DNA of 64,000 nt, from positions 1-64,000 of the forward strand of contig QANT01004327.1 in NCBI GenBank assembly GCA_003254885.1, read 5' to 3'. The stretch comes from Purshia tridentata (lineage: Eukaryota; Streptophyta; Magnoliopsida; Rosales; Rosaceae). The notes under the pieces were generated by a model that worked only from the letters and a program-made list of their open reading frames with translations, ran no database searches and was not told the origin of the DNA. Each line of letters begins with the position of its first letter. The first letter of the stretch is position 1. This document shows positions 1-11,972 of this stretch, piece after piece. The position numbers and the translations under genes were made by a program.

Positions 1-1538
1 CTTTGTTAAGTAGTCATGTAATTATAGTTATTTTTCATGTTGAAAAAAAATTGTGTATTTATTTTGTAGTTATTCTTTAATGTAATTATATTTTTATTTG
101 TAGCTAACTGGAGTCTACCATAATTCATACTATCATGTTGAGTGCGAGAGAGAGAGAGAGTTACATAATATAGAAAATAAAAGTGTAACTCATTTGGAAA
201 GTATAACTCATACTGTCATGATTTAAAGTGTAATTCTTTCATTTCTAAAATGTAATTCTTATTGAGTTAAGATTTAATTTTGGGTTTTTATTGAGTTACA
301 CTTTAATTTAATTTTTTTGTTCTAATGTCATATATCAAGAGTTACACTTTATAATTTCATATAATTACACTTAATTTTTTTGTTAGAAATTTTTCGTTTT
401 TTGTTTTTATATTTTTATAGCTGAAATTTTTTTTTTTTGGGCTTAAAAATTTATTTTGTAGCTTATTAATAAAGTATTGTGGCTTTAAAATAAATAAATT
501 TAAAGTTTGGATTTATGACTAAAAAATATAATGAGTTATGGCTTATTAATTTGTGGCTCAAAAAGAAAAGCCTATTGCTTCTTTGTTTGATGCGGTTTGC
601 TCAAAAGAAAAAAGTGATAATTTGTTTTAATAAATTATTTTAGTTATACAAATAAAATTGTTAAAATTCTGAATTGGCAAAAAAAAAAAAAAAAAANCAA
701 AAAAAAAAAAAAAAAAGAGTATAAAACTCTGACATAGTCTATGTAAAGTTTAAGAAGGAGTGCGCATCAATCCGTCTACCCCGCCTCTCCGCCTAAGCCC
801 CCGACCCTTCCCAATAGTAGTCGGCTCAAGTTCGAGTTCCTTCCCCTTCACCCGAGCCAAGCCGAGCCGAGCCGAGCCGAGCTGATCTAGCCCGATGAAT
901 TGGGCGGTTGGCGAGTTGGGCTCTAACTTGACCTAACCTGCCCGATGACCACCCTTTAGTCATTAAAAATCTATCAATTCTACCAAAGTCAATAATTTTT
1001 AAAAGCTCTATAAAAATCTATTAAATCTTAATTGGAATAGACCTCCCTAAAGCTATTCTCTCCTAAGATCCAAACCTTATAGTCCTGGCCATTCAAATTA
1101 ATTTGTGGGTTCAGGGGTTTTTTTTCGCACACACTCTCTCTCCCTACCTCTTTTTTCTGATTCCCTATGGTGGAACTCTGGTTCTACCTCCCACAACAAG
1201 TTGCAAAACACGTACAAGGAAGACAACCCACCTTTCACTGTTATAAATAAAATTATTAAAAAGGAAGAACATATTTGCTCTGAATTAAAATAATTAAACA
1301 AAAAAAAAGCAATTACTTAAGCAGTCAAACAAAAGGAACTTATGCGAACAATAAAAACCAGTCTTCACTAAAAAGGGCAGAAGAGAAAATCAACAAAAGA
1401 ACGACACGAATTTCCATGGGTATCAAGTAGGAGCAGAATCAGCATATGTGTAGAGTTGTACACTCGTTTTTCTTTTGTTGCTTAGGAAGGTGGGGAGGAG
1501 GCCGGGGGGTCAATAATTAATTCCCTAGAGGAGGGAAT
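1..1538. other. AT-rich intergenic DNA with transposon scraps
   Basis: No gene is visible. The first 400 bases repeat short TGTAATT/GTTACAC motifs in both orientations. A single n inside a poly-A run at about 697 marks an unresolved base. About 775-955 is a GC-rich patch with GAGCC repeats, of the kind found at the ends of plant hAT-like elements. About 955-1065 resembles one end of a short AT-rich MITE. From about 1350 the sequence is probably 3' flank or 3' UTR of the minus-strand gene that ends at 1539. Confidence 0.5.
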
Positions 1539-3950
1539 CTAGTTTATCTTGTCCAGTTCTCCACAATGAGATTCAGTAGAAAGCTTCCCACAATCATAGT
1601 GTGTAAATCTAATAATTTTAAGGTAAAGGAACCTGTAAAATATAGTATCCCTCAAGAATTTCATTCCCCAGCCAGCTCCTGCCTGCTGCACCCATCCTGA
1701 AAAGTATGACCACATAATCAACCCGGAGACACGCCACCTTCTTTCTTCCACATATTTTCTGATTGCTCCAGCCATCTCTTTTGGCACAAGTCCTTTATTT
1801 TGTATAAAAGATGCTGTATGTGTCTGGCCAAAACCACTGCATCTTCTAATGCCGAGCAACCTCCCTGTGCTAAATCTGGTGTCATGGGGTGCATGGCATC
1901 GCCAGCCACCGTGACATTTTGCTTGGCTAGGTTCCCAAATGCTACATGCCATGGATACCTGAGCATCAGTGGAGCGCATGTCAATGTTGAAAGATCCGAG
2001 TGTTGCACAACGTCAAGGTATAACGCAGGCAGGTCCTTGGCGTAATTCTCCATTACTTCTCTTTGTATGGCTTCAGGCTCTGCTGCCACATCCAACCCTA
2101 CAATGAAAGAAAACGTAACATAAAATTTACAGTAATAGAGCATAATATTTAAGGTTGGTATTGTTTAATTTCTGGCTTTTGCTATCTGGAATAATAAAAT
2201 GTGTACAGAATTTGTTACACAGAAATTTCTCAAGTCAGCCTAGCAATGTTTATGTAAAAAGTGTGGTTCTTATCAGAGCAGAATGTTTAAATAAACTTTT
2301 TGTGACCAAAATAAAGTGCGTGGTTTGATGTTTTGAACCTTTTGCTGGAGATTTAAAAGTATAGAACCACTGAATCTCTTTGTCATTGAGGGGAGCAATA
2401 CCAGCCTTTCTGCCTGATCCTACATACAGATACACATCGTTGCACAGTCCATGGCCTTGAGGAAACACAGCCGACCCACGAACGGCTGATCGACCCGAAT
2501 GGACCGGTTCAGCAAGTCCTAACCAGCGTGCCACCACTGAGTGCACCCCATCACAGCCTATCAGAAGCTATCATTCATAAACATCCAATTAAAAGAGAAA
2601 AGTTACAGGAAGGGAACAGAGAACTTTAACTAGTTAGAGACAATGTATGTGGGTTTCTGTATTTGGACAAGTTCACCTTTGCTTTGATGATAGTTCCATC
2701 TTCCATGTGAATAATGGGAATGGATGATCCTTCATGTTGTTGGGTTTCAATTGCAGTGATTTTGGAAGAGAAATGGATTGAATTAATTGGTAGTTCATCT
2801 GCCAAAGCCTCGAGTAAGTCTTTCCGGTGCACTGATCGTGGTACAACTGTATCATTGCTTCCATATGAAAGATGACAACTATAAATTAATTTTGGGCCTA
2901 CATTCCTAATGATCGAAGTGCATATTGATATGTTCCAGTTCCACCACCTGTAGAAATTTAACACATAACAAGACCTTGCTTACCCATCTCTTCTCTTCAA
3001 GGAAGTGTCTTGAATTTCTCCAGTATCGAGATCAGTCAAGTATACCCTGGTAATAAGCTCCAATTAGATACATCGATCTATATCTATACAATATATATAT
3101 GTAAAATACTTCATGTTCAGGACAACAGTATTGTGGTGCAACATAATGTTGAATTTGATTTAGAAAATAGAGGAACAAGTTCACACCTTACAAGCAAGCA
3201 AGGGTCCATTTGGAAGAAGTGATTACAAATCTAGAATCCATATATACCTGGATTTTAATTAGAAGAAAAAGAAGAAAACAATGAATTTCAAATGAATATT
3301 TCCTCGTGTATTTTAGTTATTTCAAATAAACTTCATCAATTTTGATATTGTTCTTAATATAGGACCCCATTGACTACCATAAAAAATAAATAAGAAAGCT
3401 TCCTTTGCTTCGTTGTTTCAGTCAACATATGCAAACATTTTGTTAACAACAAATTTGAAATACCTAGATAAAGAAAAAATTGATGCAGTAACAAAAACAA
3501 ATCAATATAAATAAAAATTTTACATTTTCATTCTTATACAAATTAAGTACATCAAACACTTCTTTTCTATAATTTGAGCAACATGAAGAGCATTTTCTTT
3601 CTTGCTCTTAGTAAGTAAAATTTATCATTTATCAGTCATTAAAAAAAAAAAAAGAGAAGCAAAGCAAATGTGTGAAAATGGAAATTAGTGAAAGAATCAC
3701 AAGCTGAGAGAGAGAGCATTTACTTTGTGGTGGGGGCATAAAGAGAAGTTAGCTTTTGAGAAACACCCAAGGCATCAAGAGCAAACCAAGCGTTGGAGAA
3801 GAGGGTCAACGCTCCACCAATGGCTCTGAGTCCTTCCGACCTCTCCAGCACCAACGCTTCAATCCCAACTCTCTTCAGCGCCAATGCAGTCGCCAACCCG
3901 GCTATCCCTGCCCCCACTATCACCACACCCTCCACTCTTTCTCTTGCCAT
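1539..3950 (-). CDS. FAD-dependent monooxygenase (MO1/CTF2-like), five exons, frame broken in last exon
   Basis: Plant FAD-dependent aromatic-ring-hydroxylase-type monooxygenase. Exons read on the minus strand: 3950-3724, 3046-2985, 2857-2677, 2567-2339 and 2097-1539; the first four joins have GT-AG borders and keep frame. Exon 1 starts MARERVEGVVIVGAGIAG with the GxGxxG dinucleotide fold and ends its strand in LERSEGLR. Exon 4 has the IGCDGVHS (DG) motif. Exon 5 has the FAD-ribityl GD motif, AGDAMHPMTPDLAQGG. ATG 3950 is chosen because the glycine motif follows at the usual distance. In exon 5 the conserved C-terminal block (KYVEERRWRVSGL to HYDCGKLS) lies in a different frame from the GD motif. 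The switch falls near 1795-1815, and the five exons total 1258 nt, one too many. As read, the protein ends at about 1718 and loses its last 70 or so residues. It is either a young pseudogene or a sequence error. The donor of exon 4 (GTTCAA) is weak and least certain. Confidence 0.85.
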
Positions 3951-3990
3951 CGCTCTTTCTCTCTCTCTGTCTCTCTCTCTCTCTCTCTCA
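3951..3990 (-). repeat. (GA)n microsatellite in 5' leader of the monooxygenase
   Basis: A nearly pure CT tract on the plus strand (GA on the gene strand) sits directly before the ATG at 3950, in the expected 5' UTR. A TATA-like stretch (TTATATTATA on the gene strand) lies about 80-90 bases upstream, near 4027-4040. Confidence 0.6.
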
Positions 3991-4045
3991 CAGAAGCATA
4001 CATGCAGTGATGGAGGGTTTCTTCTTGGATATAATATAATCAGAC

Positions 4046-4165
4046 GTAATGTTTCACCCAACATGCAATTATTAAGGTAAGACGTCATGGTTTTTAATAA
4101 TAAAACGTAATTTTTCAACCAACATGCAATTAGGTGGAGTAAGATGTTATCATTTGAGGAACGCA
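4046..4165. repeat. Imperfect ~60-bp tandem duplication upstream of the monooxygenase
   Basis: Two neighbouring stretches share the pattern GTAAT, TTTCA, CCAACATGCAATTA and GTAAGA. They lie in the presumed promoter, between the gene and its broken copy. Similar wording recurs near 4470-4510, which fits repeated local duplication. Confidence 0.5.
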
Positions 4166-4261
4166 TTTCATTTTAGAATTACATATCAACTATATAATAT
4201 GATTGTAATGCTCACACTAATATATAATACATTTCTCCTGCTTAAAATGTTTTGATCAAAT

Positions 4262-4480
4262 GCCACATGTATGGCTGTGATTTCACTTGGTGTTGACTTA
4301 GGAGAATGGCATGCCACATGTATGCCACATGCCCGGCTATTCCTGCCCCCACTATCACCACATCCTCCACTCTTTCTGTTGCCATCATTCTTTCTCTGTC
4401 TCCTTCTCTCTTTCTTTGTCCCACTGAAGTATAGCTTATCCTGTGAGTATTTTTGAACATATAAAATGGAACGCAATGTT
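4262..4480 (-). pseudogene. Truncated duplicate of the monooxygenase 5' end
   Basis: On the minus strand this repeats the start of exon 1. It reads MATERVEDVVIVGAGIAG and then diverges, against MARERVEGVVIVGAGIAG in the gene. DNA identity is high over roughly 4329-4404 and continues weakly into the leader and promoter (the shared motif CAACATGC upstream). No later exon copy is seen. The fragment also abuts three copies of GCCACATGTATG (4262-4330). It looks like an abortive tandem duplication of promoter plus exon 1. Confidence 0.75.
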
Positions 4481-4499
4481 TGAACTTTCAAGTTTCAAC

Positions 4500-5234
4500 C
4501 AACATGCCAAGAAAAAATTATCAATTTGCTTCTATGGCCAATTGTTTAACAATATAGTGGTTTCTCTTTTCACTGTTGCTGTCTCAACTTTCTTCTATAA
4601 ATGACATCAAATGCATACAAGTCAATTGGCAATTTCTAACTAAAGTTTGATTTTGTCTATTGATCAACATATAAATTAGTCCATTTCCTTTCTCGCAAAG
4701 CTTGGACACTAATTAACTCAGTGACATGCATATTTGGACCCAATTTCTTCGTGCTATGCCATTTTTGCTTTAATTTATTAATTGAGGAGGATTTGTTGGG
4801 TGATTAGTCCACTTTGAGATTTAATTTGCTTCAAAAAATAACTCACCTAATATTTGTAATGTTAGATAGGTTCACCCTTATTTTTAAAAAACGATAAAAA
4901 ATCTAACATTTTAAAAATAAAGCACTGATTTCAACACGGCTTTGATATGTCCTTCAATTCTTTTTATGTACTGGAACCATTGTTACTGTTCGATAATAGT
5001 AATCAATAACAACAAATGTTACTGATAAATTTAGGATGGATATGTGACTTTGTAAGCTTCTTTGTTTTATGTTGGTTCATTAATTTTTCACATGTTTATG
5101 TAACAAAAGACAAAAAGTATATATATAACTATCATTTTTAAGTGATCAATTATTGTAACTGTCCAGCAGTGATAAATGTAGTTATTCTAAACAATAGTAA
5201 TGTAAAATATATATATATATATACACACACACAG
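4500..5234. other. Intergenic, nothing recognised
   Basis: AT-rich DNA without an open frame, repeat ends or RNA gene that I can support. An AT/AC microsatellite closes the stretch at about 5206-5232. Confidence 0.5.
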
Positions 5235-5633
5235 AGCAAGACTCCATTGTGGGATTCCCACAAACTTCTAATTTGTGGGGTCGCCCTTGTGGGATCCACA
5301 TGAGTTGTTTTGTATTGATCCGAACTGTTCATTTTCACATCTTCATTGATAGACCATCCTTACAAAAAATTAGCCAAATGGGAAACCATTTGCCTAATTA
5401 ACTTTGACCAAATAAATGGACAGTTTCATAAAAAATATTTGGTTCGTCCATTTATTTAATCAAAGTTAGATAGGCAAATGATTTCCTATTTGACTAATTT
5501 TTTGCAAGGATGATTTATCAATGAAGATGTAAAAAATGAATGATTCGGATCGATACAAAACAACTCATGTGAGCCCCACAAGGGGGATCCCACAAATTAG
5601 AAATTTGTAGGAATCCCACAATGGAGCTTTGCT
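5235..5633. mobile_element. Foldback MITE with ~190-bp terminal inverted repeats
   Basis: Left end AGCAAGACTCCATTGTGGGA and right end (reverse complement) AGCAAAGCTCCATTGTGGGA begin inverted repeats that run about 190 bases each and leave a centre of only about 20-30 bases. Both ends abut TA repeats, consistent with a TA target. No coding capacity. The arms differ by scattered changes, so it is not brand new. The superfamily is not clear from the ends. Confidence 0.8.
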
Positions 5634-5645
5634 ATATATATTTAT

Positions 5646-5999
5646 ACAAGTACCTTCAAGTGTGAGATCCCACTACACATTGTATTTCGATAATCGAAAT
5701 TGTCTACTTTTTTTGTCTCCATTTAAGGATCGTACTAATAAAAAATTAGATTAATTGAAGCTCATTGACCCTTGATTAAATTATCACAATTTCAAGTGTT
5801 TATCAAAATATTTTGTTCGTCCATTTATTTGATTAAAGTTTGATAGCTTAATAGTTTCTGATTCGCTTAATTGTTTGCAATAATGATATTTGAATATAAA
5901 CTTAAAAAATAGATGGTTTGGATTGTTTAAATACCCTATGGAATGAGCCACCATAGGAAAATCCATAAATATGGGATCCCATACTTGAAGGGGCCTTGT
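5646..5999. mobile_element. Second foldback MITE of a related family, adjacent to the first
   Basis: Left end ACAAGTACCTTCAAGTGTGA and right end (reverse complement) ACAAGGCCCCTTCAAGTATG define a 354-bp palindromic element flanked by TA on both sides. The right arm shares a block (GTCCATTTATTTGATTAAAG and onward) with the element at 5235-5633, so the two are relatives that sit 12 bases apart. The arms are more diverged, which suggests that it is the older copy. Confidence 0.7.
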
Positions 6000-6929
6000 A
6001 TATATATATATATCTCACTAATGAACACACATTGCTTAGTGTTCTGTGGGTTACTACTAAACACATTGCTTAGAATTCGGTGGGTTACTACAGAATGACT
6101 TAGAACATATTCGAGTGCTAAACATGTCGCAATTCCATATTTTAAAACTAAGCATTTTTTTTGTTAAAAAAACTCAATATAATGATGAAAATAACTCGTT
6201 TGAAGACTCATAAACAGTGACTTAAGTATCCTTGATATGCGAAATCACATGATATGCACAAGATATCTTTCTTTATGGGCAAAAATGTCAATCCATCTCA
6301 AAGCCCAAAAAGTATTGAAACATTAACACTAAAACAGAAAATAAGAAAGAGAGATGACCTCTAAATTGGCAATCGACAACCTCCGATCTGAAGGCCAGCG
6401 AGGTCACCACCCTCCATCACAGCTCTAGCGGTACGTGAATTATATGAAGAAAGTGAGAAAGAGAAAGAGATAAAGATAAAGAGATAGAGAGAAAGATATA
6501 GAGAGAAAAGAGGGAGAATGCGGGAGGGTGGGACCTTCGGCGGTGGGAAGGGAGACGGAGGTTGGTTGGGGCAGAGTGAGAGGGAAGGGGGTGGGATCAG
6601 CTTCTACTATCTCCCTTTTCCTTTATTTTTTTTTTCTTGTTTAGTTTTAATTTATCTTGTTTAAAGTTACTAATAGAATAAAGTTTTATTTAATATGAAA
6701 TTACCAATTTGTCTGTCATTTCAAGTAGTTTGTAATGGATGTGACCGGGCATACCTCAATGACACAAAATAAGAGTTTCTAGCCTCCAGTGACACAACCT
6801 AAAATATATGTTCTCTAATGAAATTTTTTTTTACTCTGCTTCAATGCAATTTACCCCTAAGTTTATGTCCTTTATGTAAATTTTCCCGAAAATGTTTTTA
6901 CCCATTAGAAATTAAATCTAACCAGTGTT
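6000..6929. other. Intergenic with a purine-rich GC island
   Basis: Mostly AT-rich. At about 6360-6600 there is a GC-rich, then strongly purine-rich stretch (GAGAAAGA runs followed by GGGAGGGTGGGA), unlike its surroundings. It may be the inside of a non-autonomous transposon whose ends I cannot define. No gene is seen. Confidence 0.4.
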
Positions 6930-7205
6930 CTCGGGGAGTATATTCAATTAGAATTTTAAATAAACTTTGTGGAATTAAAAAGTCTAGTGGTATTTAATAA
7001 AAACTAAACACTTTTAAAGATTTATAAATGTCTAGTAGTATTCAATCAAAAAATTTAAAAAGTATAAAAATATAGCAATATTTAATCATTACTTTTAAAG
7101 AGTTAATAAAAATTGTGTGATATTCAAAAAATCCTTAACATATATAGAATTTATAAAATTAGAGATTTTTATAGATTTTTCAGTGTAAATTGTGTTATAT
7201 TAAGG
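6930..7205. mobile_element. Probable short AT-rich MITE relic
   Basis: The left part reads ATTCAATTAGAATTTTAAAT. The right part has TTTTTATAGATTTTTCAGTG, and the phrase TCTAGTAGTATTCAATCAAA recurs inside. This is the pattern of small non-autonomous elements in many eudicot genomes. Ends and target duplication are not certain. Confidence 0.35.
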
Positions 7206-7206
7206 G

Positions 7207-8162
7207 TTAAATATGTTTTTAGTCCCTGTGTTTTACTCCAAAAACAAATTTGGTCCTCGTGGTTTCAAAATTCTGATTTTAGTCCTTGGGTTTTACTCCA
7301 AAAACAAATTTGGTCCTCGTAGTTTCAAAATTCCAGTTTTGGTCCTTGGGTTTTTGTCCATTTCTAATTTTGATCCTTGAGTTTTTGTCCATTTGCAATT
7401 TTCATCCTTAAATATTTATATATGTTTTTTTAACCTTTTTTAAATAGAATTGTTTTAAAAAAGAAATATTAAATAGAATTTTGTTAAAAAAGAAATTATT
7501 CTTCCTACAAAAGAATTAGTGGGGGTAAATGAGTTGATAAAAATAAGAAGAGGTGTGATTTTTTATTTCATTTTATTTTTCAATTCTAATTATTCTATTT
7601 TATTATTTTACTCTCAAAATATTAAGTTGTTTGATTTTAATCTTTTAATTAACAAAAGGCAATGTTGGATTTTTGAATGTTTAACCTTCCTCTTAATTCT
7701 CCCATTATATATACTAGTCTCTTGCCACGAGTGTTGCGCGTTTTCTAAATATTTAATTAAAAATTTAAAAAATTTATTTGTCTTAATAATAGTTGTGTGG
7801 AAATTTTAATAATTTATTTGTCTTAAAATAATAGTTGTTTGGAAGTGAGTTGCTAAAAATAAGGGTGTAATACTATTTTTTTTTTAATTTTAATTATTCT
7901 ATTTTACATTTTTGTCTTTTATTAATAAACAATATTATGAATACCTATTTTTTAAGTGGGGTATTTTTGAAATTCATAAATTTAACCATTTTACTCTTCT
8001 TCTGGCTTTATATATATAGATAAATACATGTAATTTGCAAAATACCACTGAAGGACCAAAATTGTTAACGAACGAAAACCCAAGGATCAAAATTAGAATT
8101 TTGAAACCACAAGGACCAAATTTGTTTTTCGTGTAAAACACAAGGATTAAAAATGTAATTAA
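7207..8162. mobile_element. Non-autonomous element with long inverted ends and internal direct repeats
   Basis: The left end starts GGTTAAATATGTTTTTAGTC and continues with two to three direct copies of a ~58-bp unit (TTTTACTCCAAAAACAAATT, then TTGGTCCTCG) at 7219-7400. The right end, reverse complemented, starts GGTTAATTACATTTTTAATC and carries the same units, so the inverted ends are about 100-120 bases long. The AT-rich interior holds a degenerate direct duplication (about 7519-7640 against 7840-7915). I found no clear target duplication. The element type is often described as Mutator-like in legumes and other eudicots; that assignment is inference. Confidence 0.6.
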
Positions 8163-11100
8163 CCCAGAAATGTATGTACATATGTAAATCTTATGGCTAA
8201 ACAGCCTATAATGTTAGGGAAATATTATTGTCTGAGTAGTACTGCATAATCAATTTGAATCATTGATCTAGTACTAAATACTTGTTAAAGGGGTAATCCA
8301 GATTAACATGTAAGCTGATGGATAGCCTGGTAAGAAAAGCCTTTGTCTGGTTGTCATACTTGTTTTATGTCCTTCCAGAATTGTTTATAATTAATTTTTA
8401 TTTCTATTTATTAGTATATTATCATTTTCTCCCAAAAAAAGGCATTTTTAAGCGCATTTTGTACTTACAAGTTAAGTTTTTTTTTTTTGGCCAGGGATAC
8501 AAGTTAAGTTTAATTAGTCTCAAATTAGATAAGTATTTCGCAGATTTTCATGTGGTTACTAATTAACAACAATATTCAGTGCACTATTTCATATATATAG
8601 TGGTAATTCAATTGAGACAAATTAATATAGTGACTGAATGGGAGCACTATAAGTCTAGGAATATTCTGCTTATATATATGTATATGCTTGGTTTAGAGAG
8701 GATCGAGGAGAGGAGAAGAATAATATAAATGAATTTATACTCACTTCTTATAAATTTCTTGCTTTCATGATATCCATGTAAAAATTCATGAAGAAGCATA
8801 TATATATATATATATGATGCTAATTTGTAGTTGGGACAAGTGACCGAGTAGGGTTGTAAACTTGTAAGTGGAGCATGCTTATTTTTTTTCCTTAAATAAA
8901 GCTAACTTTTCTTTCCAAAAAAGATAAAGTTCCTGATCTTCTTTTCCTTTGCAATATTAATATTATATACCATCTAACATCAAAATTCAGAAAAAAAACA
9001 AAGAAACATAAAAAGTGAGAAATGCTTGAGTCAGTAAAGTGGCATTTCCACTATTAGATAAAGTAATTAATGGAAGTTATTATCCTATCCAAGAATAATT
9101 AAAGGAGGATATGATATGGACGTTATATTATATATAATGGGAGATTATACATATATATATATTAACTCTCTCTTCTTGGTCTATGCACTTGGTATGATTT
9201 GGCTGATGATTGACACTTGTCCTAGTTTTAATTAAGTATATTTTCTAAGAAAAGAAACTTTTTAATTAAGTATTGGATTCATGGAAGACTAATTTTTTAA
9301 GAGATATAAGCCCTTGGTTTTGGGCATCCGGAAGGCTCCGTATTGGTCGCTCCCTTAGTACAAATCGAATCATTCCACGTGAGTCAGCCAATCCAAAACT
9401 AAGCTCTGAATGAACCAGCGCCAAACCCTATATATAATGTCGACATCAACCAGACCCCGGGCACAGATAATTGTGCAGCACCACCAATCTGCATGAGATT
9501 CTTATGCAAAAGAAAATTAAATTAAAAGAAACAACCATTTCAGGGAATTCACACGTAAGATAATTAAAGGGATTTCATTCTTAAATAAGAATTTTTTATT
9601 AAACTCAGGTCTTAAATTTATTTTTTATTTCAATCATTCAAAATTATATTTTTATTTATATATGTTATTAAATTGTGAATATATTTGTAGATACATTAAT
9701 ACATAAGAATAAGTACATAATTATATATGAACATACCTACAAATAAAAGTGTATCTATTTGCGTAAATGTAAACTCATATATAGTACTATGTACCATCAC
9801 CACCTAAACGCGAAATTTTTCTATGTGAATGTAATATTGTGCGGCATGTTGGCTAGTATGGAATTACAAATTGATATCTAAATTCTAAAAATATTTTTAA
9901 AATTTTTATACTTATTACAATTTGAATGAATTAGTAACACCAAGTCAACATGTCACTTTCGCCCATATTTTTTCCTTTTAATAAGAAAAATTATATTGAA
10001 TAAAATAAATATAAATCAAGTTACTATTATTATTATTATTTTTTCTGCATTTGTGGTAAGAATAGACTTTGTATGAATATATATATATTTCCTAGTATAT
10101 CACCTGCAAAACCCCTTTTTAGAAATATTATTGACTGGCTTGTGATTCTGAATTCTGATCCAAACTAGCTGTTTTCCATATATCGAGATAAGTTAACCCA
10201 ATAAACTAAGGCGTGCAAATTGAGGGCTCCCTCGATTGGCTAATATTGGTGATGCATTTGCATGTGCATGCATCTCTCAATCATGTCTTGACATCTGCCA
10301 TTGGTTCCCATGGATTTGGAGGGTTAAGATTATAATATCATGCAAGATCAAATTTTGGTTATTAGTACATCGAACCTCGAGCTAGCATATGGAATTACAT
10401 ATAAAATTATATATAAATAAGACTATAAGAGTAACTAACCAAATGGTTAATTCGATGTTGTAAGGTATCCTAGCTAGAATTGTGTTTTGTTTCTTACATT
10501 CGTTTTGAAATTAAGGATACATATGTTCACTGAGGGCAATTGACTCTAAAGATGTGAAGTTTCGTATTTCAGAAAGTCATAACATTTTTACATTTTTTTT
10601 AAAATTTTTTTTTGGTTACTATATTCATTTTACTTTTATAATTATGCTATAACTTGCATCAACTTCACGCATATGTAGGTTGTAGGGCACCATATATTTG
10701 ACTAGTTGAAAAAAGTGGTGGTAGCTCTAATTGGATGTTGACTAATTAATCAAGATTGTCCACAAAGAGAGTAATCACCTAAGTTTAATTAAGATAATTA
10801 GTAAATTCACATGTAGAAACAACAAAACAAAATGGAAGACATCTTTTTACCCACCCATCTTGAGCACAAGGCCATTCTATTTGTAACCTTGTGCAAATCA
10901 TGTTTTCCTATAAATAAAAAAAAGGAGATAAGATAGTGTGTGAAAAGAACTAATTGAAATATTTTACTAACCATTTAATATCTCAATCATCAATTTTATT
11001 TTTTTAACATAATATTTTATGCATATATCATAGCAAATTTTCCAAATGTCAAATGCGTTGCTCGAGCTCTAATAACAATCATGGAGAGACCCACCTCGCG

Positions 11101-11972
11101 TAATAGTGGGTCCCACTTATCATAACCCAATACGATGTGCTGGCCATACTGAATAAATAATTTATTATATGACGTATTTTTTTTATATTAAGTAGGTGCA
11201 ATATTGTAACAGATCGTCAGTCAGAAGTTTATGCTATTTTTACATAGCGAGACTTGTAACAGACGTTTAATTAACTAATTATTTAAAGGACTGAACGTGA
11301 TTATTATAATAACCCATTATTAATATCATGACAGATAATAAAATAATAATAATATATCAGTGGTGGGTCGTATTCTTGGATGCTCGATGCCATCAGCAAA
11401 TGTACACATATGAAATTTTTTAGGAAGCAGAAAATACAACTAGAGAAGTCAAGAATTTGTTCATACTATTTGTGGCCAATTGGTCATATATAGTATCATA
11501 TCATTATGTAGAATGGTTTAGTGCAAGTGGGAAGAAGAATCATGGTTGAGTTTGCCAACTTCGGAACTTGTTCACCCTCAGGTGAGGGACAAAGTTGGGC
11601 ACTTGGCAGAGGATCTTGCACTTCATTTCATAATTTTATTTCATAGTTATTGCCGTAAAAATAGAGAGGTCAGGACTCAGGAGTCAGAACTCAGGTGCTT
11701 TGCCAACATCAAAAGCGAAGTGAAGTGATATTGGGCATTGCAGGCACGCACGCACGCACGCCGATTTCCTGATTTAGTAACCTTATTTTCCGAAAACCAA
11801 AAAGGAAAATTTCTTTGTTTGTTAAAGTCTTAGAAATTCAAAAATAGAAAGTCTTAACTTAACAAACCGACCATTCCACATTCGCCACGTTTTGTTTCTG
11901 ACTTGTGACGTACGCGTCCAAAACGCCACAGCCTTGCCGTGATGGGAACAGTACTAATTCTAATATTAGTAT
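8163..11972. other. Gene-free intergenic DNA
   Basis: AT-rich, with TA microsatellites (about 8797-8816, 9152-9163, 10078-10089) and a GCAC microsatellite at about 11743-11761. The only standout is a GC-richer patch at 9320-9480, listed separately. No open frame resembles a known protein. Confidence 0.5.
9376..9438 (+). promoter_or_regulatory. Promoter-like cluster (G-box, CCAAT, TATA) without a visible gene
   Basis: Within about 60 bases lie CACGTG (9376), CCAAT (9388) and TATATAA (about 9431). The local GC content is well above the flanks. No open reading frame or known RNA follows. It may be a decayed promoter, a non-coding transcript start or a chance cluster. Confidence 0.3.

Noticed and set aside
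7519-7809. 96-residue frame inside the inverted-repeat element
   Set aside because: Composition is Phe/Leu/Ile-rich as expected from AT-rich DNA; no similarity to a transposase.
9440-9540. Possible miRNA precursor (miR172-like wording GCAGCACCACCAATCTGCAT)
   Set aside because: Too many differences from miR172* and no long foldback partner nearby.
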